From contig JANSWY010000003.1 in the NCBI GenBank assembly GCA_024743255.1, positions 1 through 64,000 on the forward strand: a stretch of DNA of 64,000 bases, written 5' to 3'. Every line of letters starts with the position of its first letter. Position 1 is the stretch's first letter. This document shows positions 23,878 to 33,945 of this stretch, piece after piece. A program made the position numbers and the translations under genes. The notes below the pieces were generated by a model. The model worked only from the letters and a program-made list of their open reading frames with translations. It was not told the DNA's origin and ran no database searches. This DNA comes from a bacterium. GTDB taxonomy: Bacteria > Bacteroidota > Bacteroidia > Cytophagales > Cyclobacteriaceae.

Positions 23878-25122
23878 TTACAGGAATATATGTGTCTGAA
23901 GTGTTATTGTATTTGTCCTGTCTGGTTCGTCTCCAGTATAGTTGGACAATGTGGAATTGTATTCCAATGTAATTTTTGCATTGTGCCCTGCGATAAACCA
24001 GTTAGCACCAAACTGAATAGTATTACCTGCATTCTCAAATGCCTCAAAATCTCTTGTACTGTAAGCCAGATAAGGCATAAACCTACCTTTCTCAGTAAAT
24101 TCTGGGAAGAGATATCCAAACTGACCATAAACTGAAGTACCAGTTCCATACGTTGTGCCCAGGGCATAATTCTCACCGTAGTTGAAATTGTAGAACACTG
24201 CGTAAGCATTGACTCCACCACCGTTACCAGTAGGAGCATCATAGTACGCATCCAAAGCGAAGTGATTTACATTTTCCTGAACTACATCAGTTCCTTCCAG
24301 CGTGACTACACCATTTGCATGAGAGAAGAAGCCAGCTCCAACATTAAATACTGTCTTCTTACCAAGGTAAGTACCCACTCTATATGGCAATTTATTAGAC
24401 TCCTGATCCATGAATTGAAAATCAACATAACCTTGAATTACTCGTGAGGCGTCATCTGGGAACAATTGCTTTCCAGAATAAGTAGGGCCAGTTACTAAAC
24501 TTACATCAGTAACACTTCCTAATGAAGAAGCCAAAGCATCATTGATTGCAAATTGATAATTGAGTTTACCTACTCTTCCCTTAGCAAATAAGCCAATGTG
24601 ACGGGCAAACTGATCCGACAAACCCAATTGAGCCCATGCCTGACGATAATTATCAAGTGTCATGAAGTTTAATGTACTAGCACCTGTAATTCTTGATAGA
24701 CCATTCCAATAGTGAAGTCCACCTCCAACAGTCAATTCATCCAATACCTTGAACTCAGTCCAGGCCGCATGAAGGAATATTTGAGGTCCATCTCCTTGTG
24801 TACCAGTTGCAGTGAGATTGCTGGTTGTAAGATTATTCAAACCCCAGTGAGTCAGAATCATAAATCTGGGAGAAAGTTGAGCATAAGCCAATAGACGAGA
24901 TCTTCTTACTCTTGGAGTCACTTTGAAATCATCGTCTCCCGAAAGATTGTTGGTTTGAGCCCATATTTGATGCCATGTGATAAACCTAATGTACTTTGAG
25001 CCACCTTCATTTAATTTCAATGTGAGTGGAGCATACTTCTCATCAATTTTAGGTTTCTCATCTTGTGCAAAACAGAAGAATGACGAATAGATGATTAAAC
25101 CGCTTAAGATATACTTTTTCAT
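23878..25122 (-). CDS. Outer-membrane beta-barrel (porin-like) protein
   Basis: The 414-residue protein has a signal peptide (about 1-19, FCFAQ) and a body made of alternating amphipathic strands: KYIRFITWHQIWAQTN, PRVRRSRLLAYAQLSPRFMI, and so on to the aromatic C-terminal strand NTITLQTHIFL typical of outer-membrane proteins. It resembles phosphate-selective-porin-like barrels of Bacteroidota. It lies 11 bases before the DUF4212 gene and is first in the operon, so it probably lets acetate or another small acid cross the outer membrane. Confidence 0.8.
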   Translation of the reverse strand: MKKYILSGLIIYSSFFCFAQDEKPKIDEKYAPLTLKLNEGGSKYIRFITWHQIWAQTNNLSGDDDFKVTPRVRRSRLLAYAQLSPRFMILTHWGLNNLTTSNLTATGTQGDGPQIFLHAAWTEFKVLDELTVGGGLHYWNGLSRITGASTLNFMTLDNYRQAWAQLGLSDQFARHIGLFAKGRVGKLNYQFAINDALASSLGSVTDVSLVTGPTYSGKQLFPDDASRVIQGYVDFQFMDQESNKLPYRVGTYLGKKTVFNVGAGFFSHANGVVTLEGTDVVQENVNHFALDAYYDAPTGNGGGVNAYAVFYNFNYGENYALGTTYGTGTSVYGQFGYLFPEFTEKGRFMPYLAYSTRDFEAFENAGNTIQFGANWFIAGHNAKITLEYNSTLSNYTGDEPDRTNTITLQTHIFL

Positions 25123-25218
25123 ATTTTCAATGAATTTGGGTTAGCATTCTATTTTTTTAAAATTCTCTCGACGAAAGCTTTACCAAATTGAAAATATTAA
25201 AATCTAAATCATAAATTG

Positions 25219-25246
25219 ATGTATATATTTGCTAATAAGTATATAT
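25219..25246. promoter_or_regulatory. Left repeat motif between the regulator and the porin operon
   Basis: ATGTATATAT (25219-25228), then TTGCTAAT (25229-25236) and TATATAT. TTGCTAAT is the reverse complement of the core ATTAGCAA in the two direct repeats on the far side of the zinc-ribbon/HTH gene. It lies about 100 bases upstream of the porin start, a fitting place for an operator. Confidence 0.5.
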
Positions 25247-25251
25247 ATAAG

Positions 25252-25671
25252 TTAATCCTTGAACTTCTCCCATTTAATAAGCATGAACTTATCTCCAAGC
25301 GCAGTAATTATCAATCCACTATCCTTAACATTCTCATTATCAGCAATAAACTGAACTAATTCTTCATGATTTAATATGCTATAAGTGGGATGGTAACCCT
25401 TATTTTCAGGTGCCTTTATTCCGTATTTCCGCACCCAATTCATGACTGACACATGGCTCACTCCAAGCAATCTCTCAATCTCCCGATAGCTGACACCTTC
25501 TATATAAAGCTGTAAAGCCTTGGTCACAAAGTAAGAATCAATGGATTTTCCGGATTTGTTTACAGTAAAGAAATAATTACAATTCTTGCATTTATAGCGC
25601 TGACGGTTGTTTATTATTCCGCTTTTGACAGATTTTTCAAAATTACATCTGGGGCAAACAGGGTATTTCAA
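25252..25671 (-). CDS. Zinc-ribbon/HTH protein, IS1 InsA-like without catalytic domain
   Basis: In this 139-residue protein Cys6, Cys9, Cys28 and Cys31 form a zinc ribbon (CPRC ... CKNC), followed by a helix-turn-helix at about 60-84 (YREIERLLGVSHVSVMNWVRKYG). This is the layout of InsA and the N-terminal part of IS1-type transposases. The C-terminal 50 residues contain no DDE residues and end in ITALGDKFMLIKWEKFKD. It therefore looks like a DNA-binding protein derived from a transposase, upstream of the acetate operon, with repeats on both sides. It could instead be a remnant of a small element. Confidence 0.75.
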   Translation of the reverse strand: MKYPVCPRCNFEKSVKSGIINNRQRYKCKNCNYFFTVNKSGKSIDSYFVTKALQLYIEGVSYREIERLLGVSHVSVMNWVRKYGIKAPENKGYHPTYSILNHEELVQFIADNENVKDSGLIITALGDKFMLIKWEKFKD

Positions 25672-25689
25672 TATATTCTAAAATAATGT

Positions 25690-25725
25690 ATATATCAAAT
25701 TAGCAAGAATATATCAAATTAGCAA
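25690..25725. repeat. Two direct repeats ATATATCAAATTAGCAA, candidate operator
   Basis: Identical 17-mers at 25690-25706 and 25709-25725, 19 bases apart. They sit 19 to 54 bases upstream of the zinc-ribbon/HTH start and end one base before the convergently placed ZIP stop codon. Spacing near two helical turns suits cooperative binding of a dimer. A related inverted core stands at 25229-25236. Confidence 0.65.
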
Positions 25726-25726
25726 C

Positions 25727-26440
25727 TTATAGTGATTCTACAAGGATGGCTGAAAGAACACCTAAGAATAATGCAATTAATTTCTTGAAGTCCCTCTGAT
25801 GGCCTGGATTACTTTCAACGAATATGGTAGTTGAAATATGAAGGAAACTCCCACCTACAATTGCAAAAAGGTATTGTATGCCTTTATCATCCAGTGTGAT
25901 GAAATTGGTTAATACTAATCCTATGGGGGACATTAGGGCAAAGACAATTAACACAATGATTGAAGACATCTTTGATTTGAAGAAGTCATTCATAATCGCC
26001 ATTAGCGCAAATGCTGCCGGCATTTTATGAAGAATAATACCAAAAAGAATGGTTTCCGACTCATGTTGAGCATGACTTGAAGATGGATGCGAAAGCAGAG
26101 AACCTTCCAAAAGTGCATGTATACATAGCGCAATAACTACCAAATATGCTGAACTGGAATGATTGTGACTATGTATATGTCCGTGTTCCACTCCACTGGT
26201 AAAGTATTCAAGAATATGCTGCAGAAAGAAACCTGCAAGTAACCAAATACCTAACTCATACGGAGTATCTGACTCAGAAAATAGTTCAGGTAGTATATGG
26301 ATAATGGTAATTGAGAAAAGGTACGCACCGGCATAAACCAATACACTTTTAAATGACGACTGCTGAGGATTACGTATCAGGAAGTAGCCCAAGCCAGCAC
26401 CTATCGTGCTAATGACCAATAAAATTATATTTAATACCAT
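25727..26440 (-). CDS. ZIP-family metal transporter
   Basis: The 237-residue inner-membrane protein has about eight TM segments, a His-rich loop (GVEHGHIHSHNHSS, about 83-96), the TM4 metal site HALLEGSL and the TM5 site HKMPAAFAL. These are the signature residues of ZIP zinc/iron importers. Length is typical. Its ATG follows the methyltransferase stop without a gap, so they are co-transcribed. Substrate (Zn, Fe or Mn) cannot be told from sequence. Confidence 0.92.
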   Translation of the reverse strand: MVLNIILLVISTIGAGLGYFLIRNPQQSSFKSVLVYAGAYLFSITIIHILPELFSESDTPYELGIWLLAGFFLQHILEYFTSGVEHGHIHSHNHSSSAYLVVIALCIHALLEGSLLSHPSSSHAQHESETILFGIILHKMPAAFALMAIMNDFFKSKMSSIIVLIVFALMSPIGLVLTNFITLDDKGIQYLFAIVGGSFLHISTTIFVESNPGHQRDFKKLIALFLGVLSAILVESL

Positions 26441-27172
26441 TTATTTCTCCACCAAAAAAATCAGCCTCTCAGATTGATCAGCCACATATTGATTAAGTTG
26501 ATAATCCCCAAATATAGCCTTCACTTTCAGATTTGCTTTGTCAAAATAGTCTAAAAACTCTGTTCTGCGAATAGCTTTAACTTTTTCCTCGAAAGAATAG
26601 TTCTTGCCCTTATCAGAAAATTCAATCTTTTTATAAATAAACCCTTCTCTAAAATCTCTGTTTATTTCAAAATCAATCCCCTGGATAGTTTTCAATTCGG
26701 AACTCACCAAATTATTGATCACAACATAAGGATTTAAAAAATCCAGTAAAAGACATCCTCCAGGCTTCAGGGATTGCGCTATAGAATTAATTGCTTCACA
26801 ATTCTCGTCCGAAGATTCAAAGTACCCGAAACTTGTAAAAAGATTTAAAACAAAATCATACGCGTTCGAACTGAAAGGAATTCTCATGTCCCACTCTTTG
26901 AACCTCAATGTTTCATTCTCAAACTGCTGAGCGTGTTTGATATTTTCTTTTGACAAATCAATTCCTGTCACATTGAAGCCTTGCTCATTCAAATAGATAC
27001 TATGCCTTCCTTTTCCACAAGCGACATCAAGTATGTGATCACTTTTTGAAAATCTCAGATACGCAATTAAGGTATCAATAAACGACCTTGCTTCTCCTTC
27101 ATCCCGATGCTGATACAATATGTGGTAGTACGGAGAATTAAACCACTTACCGAACCATTCTTGTTTACCCAC
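26441..27172 (-). CDS. Class I SAM-dependent methyltransferase
   Basis: The 243-residue protein has motif I ILDVACGKGRHSIYL (about 47-61), the acidic end of strand 2 in VTGIDLS, and motif IV-like YDFVLNLFTSFGYF. The N-terminus EWFGKWFNSPYYHILYQHRD is typical of a Bacteroidota subgroup of the Methyltransf_25/11 type with unknown substrate. The start is GTG at 27172, overlapping the TAG of apbE (TAGTG). It sits between apbE and the ZIP gene in one operon. Confidence 0.88.
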   Translation of the reverse strand: MGKQEWFGKWFNSPYYHILYQHRDEGEARSFIDTLIAYLRFSKSDHILDVACGKGRHSIYLNEQGFNVTGIDLSKENIKHAQQFENETLRFKEWDMRIPFSSNAYDFVLNLFTSFGYFESSDENCEAINSIAQSLKPGGCLLLDFLNPYVVINNLVSSELKTIQGIDFEINRDFREGFIYKKIEFSDKGKNYSFEEKVKAIRRTEFLDYFDKANLKVKAIFGDYQLNQYVADQSERLIFLVEK

Positions 27173-28185
27173 TATTCTTTGATGAAATATTCTGCGATAC
27201 CCCGACTTGTATAAGATTTCAATGCTCCATCCTCATCTTCAAAAATCAAATGAGCGTTCAAACTGGAATCTTTGCTTAGTATTTCTTTAGATTTCTCAAG
27301 ACCAATTACCATAAAGGCCGTAGCATAAGCATCAGCAGTCATGCAATTAGATGAAAACACACTAGCACTTAATAAAGAATGTTCCACTGGAAATCCTGTA
27401 TATGGACTTATAGTATGGGCATACTTCTTCCCATCTTTTATATAAAAGTTCCTGTAGTTACCACTAGTGGCCATAGCGACATTTTCCAACTTCACCCGGG
27501 CTGCCAGCTTTTGTTCAGAAGTTTCAACAGTGGGATCTTCAACACCTATTACCCAACTAACATCCGGAGATTTCTTCCCTTTACATCTTACTTCTCCTCC
27601 TATTTCAACCATGAAATGATGCAAACCAATTCCTTCCAAATACTCCGCAATCAAATCAACTGCATAACCTTTAGCGATAGCACTAAAATCCAGGTACATC
27701 CCCAGGTCCATAGTAGCTCCTTCTGTATTGAACTGAATCTTCTCAAAACCAGTGAATGTGAGAATTGAATCAATCATAGCGCTATCTGGGATTTCGGTGA
27801 TTTCACCCGGACCAAACCCCCACTTGTTCACCAAAGGACCAACTGTAGGATCAAAAGCACCATTTGTTGCTTCAAAGACGTCCGCACATGACTTAATAAC
27901 CGGATAAAAATATTCTGATCTGTATTTGAGGGTAGCATTTGCATTAAGCTCCGATATCTCTGAAGAACTCACATAAGTAGAAAGTGAGTTATTAAACTCA
28001 TTCAAAATCGAGTCTACTTCCAGTTTGATTGATTCCTTGGCCGCCCCCTGATACTTAATTGAGTAAGGAACAACACCCATCGTTATTCCCGTAAAACTTT
28101 GAAGAATAGGTGTGTTTTGCCCGGATTGACAACCAAAAAATGAAAAGCCAATCGCGATAATGAATAGTTTTTTCACAAATTTCAT
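27172..28185 (-). CDS. apbE: FAD:protein FMN transferase, lipoprotein
   Basis: The 337-residue ApbE-family enzyme transfers FMN from FAD to Thr/Ser of target flavoproteins such as NqrB/NqrC or RnfG. A lipobox (FSFFGC, Cys19) anchors it outside the inner membrane. Visible motifs are LDFSAIAKGYAVDLIAEYL, ATSGNYRNFY, YAHTISPYTGFPVEHSL and the Mg-binding ADAYATAFMV. It is the first gene of a three-gene minus-strand operon and is divergent from ruvB. No flavoprotein target is encoded in the window. Confidence 0.95.
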   Translation of the reverse strand: MKFVKKLFIIAIGFSFFGCQSGQNTPILQSFTGITMGVVPYSIKYQGAAKESIKLEVDSILNEFNNSLSTYVSSSEISELNANATLKYRSEYFYPVIKSCADVFEATNGAFDPTVGPLVNKWGFGPGEITEIPDSAMIDSILTFTGFEKIQFNTEGATMDLGMYLDFSAIAKGYAVDLIAEYLEGIGLHHFMVEIGGEVRCKGKKSPDVSWVIGVEDPTVETSEQKLAARVKLENVAMATSGNYRNFYIKDGKKYAHTISPYTGFPVEHSLLSASVFSSNCMTADAYATAFMVIGLEKSKEILSKDSSLNAHLIFEDEDGALKSYTSRGIAEYFIKE

Positions 28186-28286
28186 GTTATGCTAATGCGA
28201 AAATAAGAAACTGTTCGCAGAAATAGTTTTTTGTAATGTCTAAAAAAGTACATTATCAAGTCACCATAATCCCAAGAAACTTAAAT

Positions 28287-28294
28287 TATATTTG
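28287..28294 (+). promoter_or_regulatory. Possible -7 element (TATATTTG) of ruvB
   Basis: TATATTTG fits TAnnTTTG and lies 20 bases before the ruvB ATG in the 129-base gap shared with the divergent apbE. No convincing -33 TTTG is at the right distance. Confidence 0.35.
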
Positions 28295-28314
28295 TCGGAA
28301 TTAATTGAAACTGA

Positions 28315-29343
28315 ATGCGGGAAGATTATTTATCTGGAGAAGGTTATGAAATGAACTCAGAAGAAAATGAGTTCGAAAAGGCACTGAGACCCCTTAGTTT
28401 CGATGACTTTACCGGTCAGCTAAAAGTAGTAGAAAACCTGAAAGTCTTTGTTGAAGCAGCTAAACAAAGAAATGAACCACTGGATCATGTTTTGCTTCAT
28501 GGACCTCCTGGACTTGGAAAGACCACATTATCACATATTATAGCCAATGAGCTTCAGGCGAATATAAAAGTAACATCAGGGCCAGTACTGGATAAACCTT
28601 CCGAACTAGCAGGCTTACTTACCAATCTTGAGGAAAATGATGTCTTATTTATAGACGAGATTCACCGACTTAATCCTGTAGTTGAGGAATATCTCTACTC
28701 AGCAATGGAGGATTTTAGAATTGACATCATGCTGGATTCTGGTCCTAACGCAAGAACTGTTCAAATAAGTCTGAATCCTTTCACATTGATTGGTGCCACG
28801 ACAAGATCTGGACTATTGACTTCACCTCTTCGTGCAAGATTCGGCATTACTTCGAGGTTAGAATATTACGATACTCAATTACTCGCTACTATTGTCAGAC
28901 GTTCCTCAGCAATTTTAGGAACACCAATTGATGATGACGCCTCATTTGAAATTGCCAGAAGAAGTAGAGGTACACCAAGAATTTGCAACAACCTTCTTCG
29001 AAGGACCAGGGACTTTGCTCAGATTAAAGGAGATGGTACCATTACCCAAAGCATTTCTGAAATGGCCCTTGAGGCACTTGAAGTTGATTCCAATGGACTT
29101 GATGAAATGGACAACAGAATACTTAGCACCATCATCAACAAATTCAAAGGTGGTCCTGTTGGAATTTCTACCATTGCGACAGCATGTGGAGAAGAAGCAG
29201 AAACGATTGAAGAAGTTTATGAACCATTTCTGATTCAGGAAGGATATATAAAAAGAACCTCCAGAGGTCGGGAAGCCACTGAATTAGCCTACAAACACTT
29301 AAAAATTGTTCCTCCCGGAAGAACCAGGGGACTTTTTGATTAA
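28315..29343 (+). CDS. ruvB: Holliday junction DNA helicase RuvB
   Basis: The 342-residue AAA+ motor of the RuvAB branch-migration complex is full length. Seen are the N-terminal [12 protein letters not shown], Walker [11 protein letters not shown] (about 62-71), Walker [12 protein letters not shown], sensor 1 ATTRSG, the arginine-finger region SPLRARFG, and the winged-helix end with [20 protein letters not shown]. The stop overlaps the ATG of queG by one base. Confidence 0.98.
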   Translation: MREDYLSGEGYEMNSEENEFEKALRPLSFDDFTGQLKVVENLKVFVEAAKQRNEPLDHVLLHGPPGLGKTTLSHIIANELQANIKVTSGPVLDKPSELAGLLTNLEENDVLFIDEIHRLNPVVEEYLYSAMEDFRIDIMLDSGPNARTVQISLNPFTLIGATTRSGLLTSPLRARFGITSRLEYYDTQLLATIVRRSSAILGTPIDDDASFEIARRSRGTPRICNNLLRRTRDFAQIKGDGTITQSISEMALEALEVDSNGLDEMDNRILSTIINKFKGGPVGISTIATACGEEAETIEEVYEPFLIQEGYIKRTSRGREATELAYKHLKIVPPGRTRGLFD

Positions 29344-30278
29344 TGACTCTTCGGGAGCAACATACTGCCTCCATTCATAGATTTGCCAAAGAGTTGGGTT
29401 TTGACTTTTGCGGTATTTCCAAAGCAGAGTTTCTTGAAGACGAGGCTCCCAGATTAGAGAAATGGCTCAATCAGGGAATGCATGGTAAAATGGGCTACAT
29501 GGCCAACCATTTTGATAAGCGCTTAGACCCCACAAAGCTTGTAGACGGAGCAAAATCAGTCATCTCATTAATTTATAATCACTACCCTGCAGAACCATCC
29601 CAAGAGCAGATGGGATACAAAATTGCCAAATACGCTTATGGTGAGGATTATCACTTTGTCATAAAAGATAAGTTGAAGGAATTCTTTTCTTTGATTCAAG
29701 AGGAAATTGATGCTGATGTCTCAGGAAGAGTATTTGTGGACTCTGCTCCAGTACATGAAAGAGCCTGGGCTGCTAAATCAGGGCTTGGTTGGATTGGAAA
29801 AAACAGTTTGCTACTCAACAGATCTATGGGAAGTTTCTTCTTTCTGGCAGAAATCATCCTTGATCTTGATCTAATTCCTGATGGTCCCATCAAAGATTAT
29901 TGTGGCACCTGCACTAAATGTATGGATGCATGCCCAACGGACGCAATTCCAGAAGCATATGTTGTGGATGCCAGTAAATGCATCAGTTATTTGACTATTG
30001 AATTGAAGGACGAAATACCTGAAGAATTCTCAGGAAAAATGGAAGACTGGATATTTGGTTGTGATATATGCCAGGATGTCTGTCCATGGAATAGATTTTC
30101 AAAATCACATCATGAATCAAGGTTTGACAGACGGGATATAGAGAAATCTAAAGAACAATGGGAGGAGCTGACTGAGGAGACCTTCAGGGTGATTTTCAAA
30201 AACTCAGCAATAAAAAGGACTAAGTATTTCGGATTAATGCGTAATATCTTATTTGCAAAAAAAAATCCCGCGGGTTAG
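29343..30278 (+). CDS. queG: Epoxyqueuosine reductase
   Basis: The 311-residue enzyme performs the last step of queuosine synthesis in tRNA, reduction of epoxyqueuosine, using cobalamin and two [4Fe-4S] clusters. Cluster motifs [15 protein letters not shown] and [11 protein letters not shown], with the conserved [20 protein letters not shown] and WIGKNSLLL, identify it. It is slightly shorter than those carrying a C-terminal HEAT extension. It is coupled to ruvB. Its last codons form one arm of a terminator that serves the convergent gene. Confidence 0.96.
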   Translation: MTLREQHTASIHRFAKELGFDFCGISKAEFLEDEAPRLEKWLNQGMHGKMGYMANHFDKRLDPTKLVDGAKSVISLIYNHYPAEPSQEQMGYKIAKYAYGEDYHFVIKDKLKEFFSLIQEEIDADVSGRVFVDSAPVHERAWAAKSGLGWIGKNSLLLNRSMGSFFFLAEIILDLDLIPDGPIKDYCGTCTKCMDACPTDAIPEAYVVDASKCISYLTIELKDEIPEEFSGKMEDWIFGCDICQDVCPWNRFSKSHHESRFDRRDIEKSKEQWEELTEETFRVIFKNSAIKRTKYFGLMRNILFAKKNPAG

Positions 30279-30285
30279 GCGGGAT
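30257..30285 (-). terminator. Terminator of the minus-strand 63-residue gene, overlapping the queG stop
   Basis: ATCCCGC (30265-30271) pairs with GCGGGAT (30279-30285). On the minus strand a run of T follows directly. On the plus strand only a weak T-rich stretch follows after 12 bases. Confidence 0.7.
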
Positions 30286-30301
30286 ATAAGGTTTAATTTT
30301 T

Positions 30302-30493
30302 TTACGCTGACTGTTGATCAAAATGTTTGTTAAGAATGTTTAAGTAAATATGGCCGAAATTATCGTAGCACCATTCTTTAAGTTTTGATATTTCCTCGTT
30401 CACCAAGGATTTGAGTGCCTTACGCAACTCCTTCTCAAATAACCATCGGTCAAAGCTCACTTTGGATAAAATGGTCTTAAAGTATTCGAGCAT
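30302..30493 (-). CDS. Conserved small helical protein, unknown function
   Basis: The 63-residue basic/amphipathic protein starts MLEYFKTILSKVSFDRWLFE. It looks entirely helical, with an ELRKALKSLVNEEISKLKEW core. I recall close relatives of this pattern, with WCY near the end, in many Bacteroidota, without a function. The dedicated terminator and codon use support a real gene. No signal peptide or membrane segment. Confidence 0.7.
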   Translation of the reverse strand: MLEYFKTILSKVSFDRWLFEKELRKALKSLVNEEISKLKEWCYDNFGHIYLNILNKHFDQQSA

Positions 30494-30616
30494 AATTCAT
30501 AAATTTTGTTAAAAAATTAACAGTTGGGTTTCTCAAGACGTTAAAGAACACGTTTATTGTTTTATGTTGTTTAATTTAGCGAATTTATCGCACTTAATCA
30601 AGCGACATAACTCGGA

Positions 30617-30632
30617 TTGTAAACGTTTGCAA
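30617..30632. promoter_or_regulatory. LacI-type operator-like palindrome before the BatD-like gene
   Basis: TTGTAAACGTTTGCAA is a 16-base palindrome with one mismatched pair and a central CG, the form bound by LacI/PurR-type repressors. It ends eight bases before the first possible ATG (30641), which favours the ATG at 30665 as the true start. Confidence 0.35.
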
Positions 30633-30640
30633 ATTTCATA

Positions 30641-32845
30641 ATGTTGCGTTCTCTTTTTAAAAATATGAAAATTTTTTCAGCGAAATACTGCGGTTTTTTA
30701 CTGATATTTTTAAGCTATACTGTTAGTGCTCAGGAGGTTACAGTTAAACTGGGAGCAAGTGAAATAGGATTGAATCAGGCTTTTACTATCACTGTCACTG
30801 TTCACAACGAATCCTTCCGCAGTTTGTCGGACTTTCCGGACATTCCAGGGATGTCAAAACGTAATGTTAGCAGTGCGTCTACCACCAATTACATCAATGG
30901 TAGAATGTCCTCTTCTCAAAGCAGAACCATGAATTATGTACCTCAAAAAGAGGGCATAGTAAAGGTGCCAGCCTTTAAAATCGCAGTTAACGGAAAAGAA
31001 GTCAAATCACCGGGTAAGACGGTCAAAGTTGGCCCACCAGTAAAGCGCCAAAGAAGAGGTTTTTTCGACAATGATCCATTTGATGATTTCTTTGGGAGAC
31101 CTAAAAAGAATGTAGAATTCGTGGATGTTGAAGCAGATGCCTTCCTGGCTTTAACTACAGATAAGGACGAAGTATACCAAGGTGAAGGGTTTACAACCAC
31201 ACTAGCATTCTATGTCTCCGCAAAAAATCGTGCAGACATGAGGTTTTATGACCTTGGTAAACAGATAACAGAGATTACAAGCATTATTAAGCCTTCTAAC
31301 TGTTGGGAAGAAAGTTTTAATATTGAGAATATTACTGGGGAACCAGTCACAATAAACAACCAAAGATACACCCAGTACAAAGTTTACCAGGCTACTTTCT
31401 ATCCATGGAATACCGAAACAATTACTTTCCCTAGTGTGGATCTTGAATTGATAAAGTACAAAGTAGCTAAATCACCATCTTTCTTTGGACGAAATAAGCA
31501 AGAGGATTTTCAGAAGTTTTCTTCAAAATCTAGAACAGTTAAAATAAAGGAACTCCCACCTCACCCTCTCAAAGAGAAAGTAGCAGTAGGAAAATATCGT
31601 TTGAAGGAGAATATTGATAAGAAGCAATTAAAAACCGGCGAGAGCTTCGAATATTCATTTGACATTACAGGAATTGGAAACATTAGTGCAATTCAAGACC
31701 CAATAATCAATAAAACACAGGATGATATTAATATTTATGATCCTAACAAAAGAGTGAATATCAACCGAAATAGAAATACTGTTTCGGGCACAAAGTCCTT
31801 TAGTTATTATGGGATACCAAACGAACCAGGTGATTACAGCCTAAGAGATTTGTTTTCCTGGGTCTATTTTGACCCAAACCGAGAGTTATATGATACTTTA
31901 AGAAGCGAGTTCTCAATTTCTGTCACAGGAGAAAGCAAAAAGAATGAGTCTATTCTAGCCAGTGATATGGGGTCCTTTTATGATAAAATTGAATTTGAGG
32001 ATAACAAATTAAGATCCCTTGAGTCTACACTTAATAGCAAGCTGGTAATGAATGTAGCCATAATTATTATGGTATTAGGAGTGGCGGGGATTGCTATTAT
32101 GCAAATTATCCGAAAATCAAGACTAGCTATTGCAGGAGGTGGTCCAGAGGAATCTTCACTCATACGGCAGAAGCAGCAAGAACCAATAGTCATTTATGAT
32201 CCACAGGAGGAAGAAAATCTCTCGTTATTTGAAAAAATTGGTGAAAATGTAATGATTCATTCCATTAGTTGGGGCTTTGCGATTACACTACTATGGGTTT
32301 TCTCAGAAATAATTCGATCTCAGTTGGCAGTCGAAAAAGTAGAGGGCTTATTAACATGGCCCTTATTAGTATTATTTCCAGTAGCCTATTTTCAGGTTAC
32401 AAAGTGGATTCATAGAAAAAAAGGAAAAGTAACTTACTTAAACGCGACTATCGCAATCATTGGAATTTCCATACCACTTTATGCATATTTCAATGTAATA
32501 TCAACAAATACCGTTTTCTATCAGCTGCCTAGTACAATTCTTGAAGGAGCATTTATATTTTATGGTTTTATAATGATAATTTTCACTAATGCCACATTTT
32601 ATTTCTGCTGGAAAAACGGAACATCCATCTGGTACTTATTTATTCCGATTTACAGTTATTATAAATTGGCCAAGACCGCAAAGTGCGACTTGTACTGGTG
32701 GGAATACTTTACATCTGTCTTTCCAGTAAGGTTTGTACAACATCTGATAAAATTTCAAGGTAGAAAAAATGGGCTGGAAGTTCTTTCATGGCTAATTCCG
32801 ATTATCTTTATGCCCGTTTTACTATACGATAAATCAGATAAATAA
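30641..32845 (+). CDS. BatD-like protein with an extra C-terminal membrane domain
   Basis: The protein has 734 residues from 30641; the start at 30665 gives a normal signal peptide ([15 protein letters not shown] ... SAQ). The exported part (about 30-470) is the BatD fold with repeated beta-sandwiches: [51 protein letters not shown]-like strands. A TM helix lies near 480. After a cytoplasmic linker come five or six more TM segments (about 545-725) with [19 protein letters not shown], resembling DUF5684-type domains. BatD normally belongs to the BatA-E stress set, absent here. It overlaps aroC by one base. Confidence 0.82.
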   Translation: MLRSLFKNMKIFSAKYCGFLLIFLSYTVSAQEVTVKLGASEIGLNQAFTITVTVHNESFRSLSDFPDIPGMSKRNVSSASTTNYINGRMSSSQSRTMNYVPQKEGIVKVPAFKIAVNGKEVKSPGKTVKVGPPVKRQRRGFFDNDPFDDFFGRPKKNVEFVDVEADAFLALTTDKDEVYQGEGFTTTLAFYVSAKNRADMRFYDLGKQITEITSIIKPSNCWEESFNIENITGEPVTINNQRYTQYKVYQATFYPWNTETITFPSVDLELIKYKVAKSPSFFGRNKQEDFQKFSSKSRTVKIKELPPHPLKEKVAVGKYRLKENIDKKQLKTGESFEYSFDITGIGNISAIQDPIINKTQDDINIYDPNKRVNINRNRNTVSGTKSFSYYGIPNEPGDYSLRDLFSWVYFDPNRELYDTLRSEFSISVTGESKKNESILASDMGSFYDKIEFEDNKLRSLESTLNSKLVMNVAIIIMVLGVAGIAIMQIIRKSRLAIAGGGPEESSLIRQKQQEPIVIYDPQEEENLSLFEKIGENVMIHSISWGFAITLLWVFSEIIRSQLAVEKVEGLLTWPLLVLFPVAYFQVTKWIHRKKGKVTYLNATIAIIGISIPLYAYFNVISTNTVFYQLPSTILEGAFIFYGFIMIIFTNATFYFCWKNGTSIWYLFIPIYSYYKLAKTAKCDLYWWEYFTSVFPVRFVQHLIKFQGRKNGLEVLSWLIPIIFMPVLLYDKSDK

Positions 32846-33921
32846 TGTCAAATAGTTTCGGAAGGGTATTCCGTATCACTACGTTTGGTGAATCACATGG
32901 GGTTGGATTGGGAGTAACTATAGATGGATGCCCAGCAGGGTTGGAAGTAGACACTGAATTCATTCAATCGGAAATGGATCGCCGTAAACCTGGGCAGTCC
33001 AAAATCACTACACAAAGAAAAGAAGGAGATAAAGTAGAAATACTATCGGGAGTATTTGATGGAAAAACTACAGGAACTCCTATTGGAATGGTGATTTACA
33101 ATGGAGATCAAAGGAGTAAAGATTATAGTCATATAGCCGATAAATATCGTCCAAGCCATGCTGATTATACTTATCAGGAGAAATATGGCATCAGAGATTA
33201 TAGAGGTGGAGGAAGGAGCTCTGCAAGAGAAACCGCAGCACGTGTGGCGGGAGGCGCTTTAGCAAAATCATTTCTGGATCACAAAGGAATCAAAGTATAC
33301 GCATATGTATCGCAGGTTGGTGATTTGAAACTTGAAAAGAGTTACCATGAAATGGATCTTGAAAAGACAGATGACAACATTGTAAGATGCCCTGATCAGG
33401 AGACTGCAGAAAGAATGATCGAATTAATTGATCAAACCAGAAAAGATAGAGATACAATAGGTGGCGTAGTAACTGGAGTCATTACAGGAGTTCCGGTTGG
33501 ACTCGGACAGCCCGTATTTGATAAACTCCATGCTGAGTTAGGAAAAGCAATGCTTAGTATCAATGCCGTTAAAGGATTTGAATATGGAAGCGGTTTCGAA
33601 GGTGTTAAAATGAAGGGATCAGAGCACAATGATGCATTTGTTTCTGAAGAAGGCAATGTAAAAACTACCACTAATTACTCGGGAGGTATCCAGGGTGGAA
33701 TAAGCAATGGTGAAGATATATATTTCAATGTGGCATTCAAGCCAGTAGCTACTATCATGCAGGATCAGGCTAGTATCAATGAAGAAGGAGAAGAAGTTAC
33801 GGTTTCAGGAAAAGGCCGTCATGATCCATGCGTTGTTCCCAGGGCAGTACCAATAGTAGAGGCTATGGCAGCTTTAGTGATAAGCGATTTTTATTTGATC
33901 AACCAGACCTCTAAATTGTAG
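32845..33921 (+). CDS. aroC: Chorismate synthase
   Basis: The 358-residue enzyme makes chorismate from EPSP using reduced FMN, the last step of the shikimate pathway. Signatures are [19 protein letters not shown] at the N-terminus, [15 protein letters not shown], the [20 protein letters not shown] loop, and the C-terminal [17 protein letters not shown]. Full length. Start ATG overlaps the stop of the BatD-like gene (TAATG), an unrelated function, so the coupling is probably just gene packing. Confidence 0.98.
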   Translation: MSNSFGRVFRITTFGESHGVGLGVTIDGCPAGLEVDTEFIQSEMDRRKPGQSKITTQRKEGDKVEILSGVFDGKTTGTPIGMVIYNGDQRSKDYSHIADKYRPSHADYTYQEKYGIRDYRGGGRSSARETAARVAGGALAKSFLDHKGIKVYAYVSQVGDLKLEKSYHEMDLEKTDDNIVRCPDQETAERMIELIDQTRKDRDTIGGVVTGVITGVPVGLGQPVFDKLHAELGKAMLSINAVKGFEYGSGFEGVKMKGSEHNDAFVSEEGNVKTTTNYSGGIQGGISNGEDIYFNVAFKPVATIMQDQASINEEGEEVTVSGKGRHDPCVVPRAVPIVEAMAALVISDFYLINQTSKL

Positions 33922-33945
33922 AGTGAATTAAACCCAAAATTTGAT

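Noticed and set aside
25229-25725. Calling the zinc-ribbon/HTH locus a complete IS1 insertion sequence
   Set aside because: No catalytic DDE part is encoded and the protein ends cleanly after the HTH and a short tail. The outer repeats are short and also work as operators.
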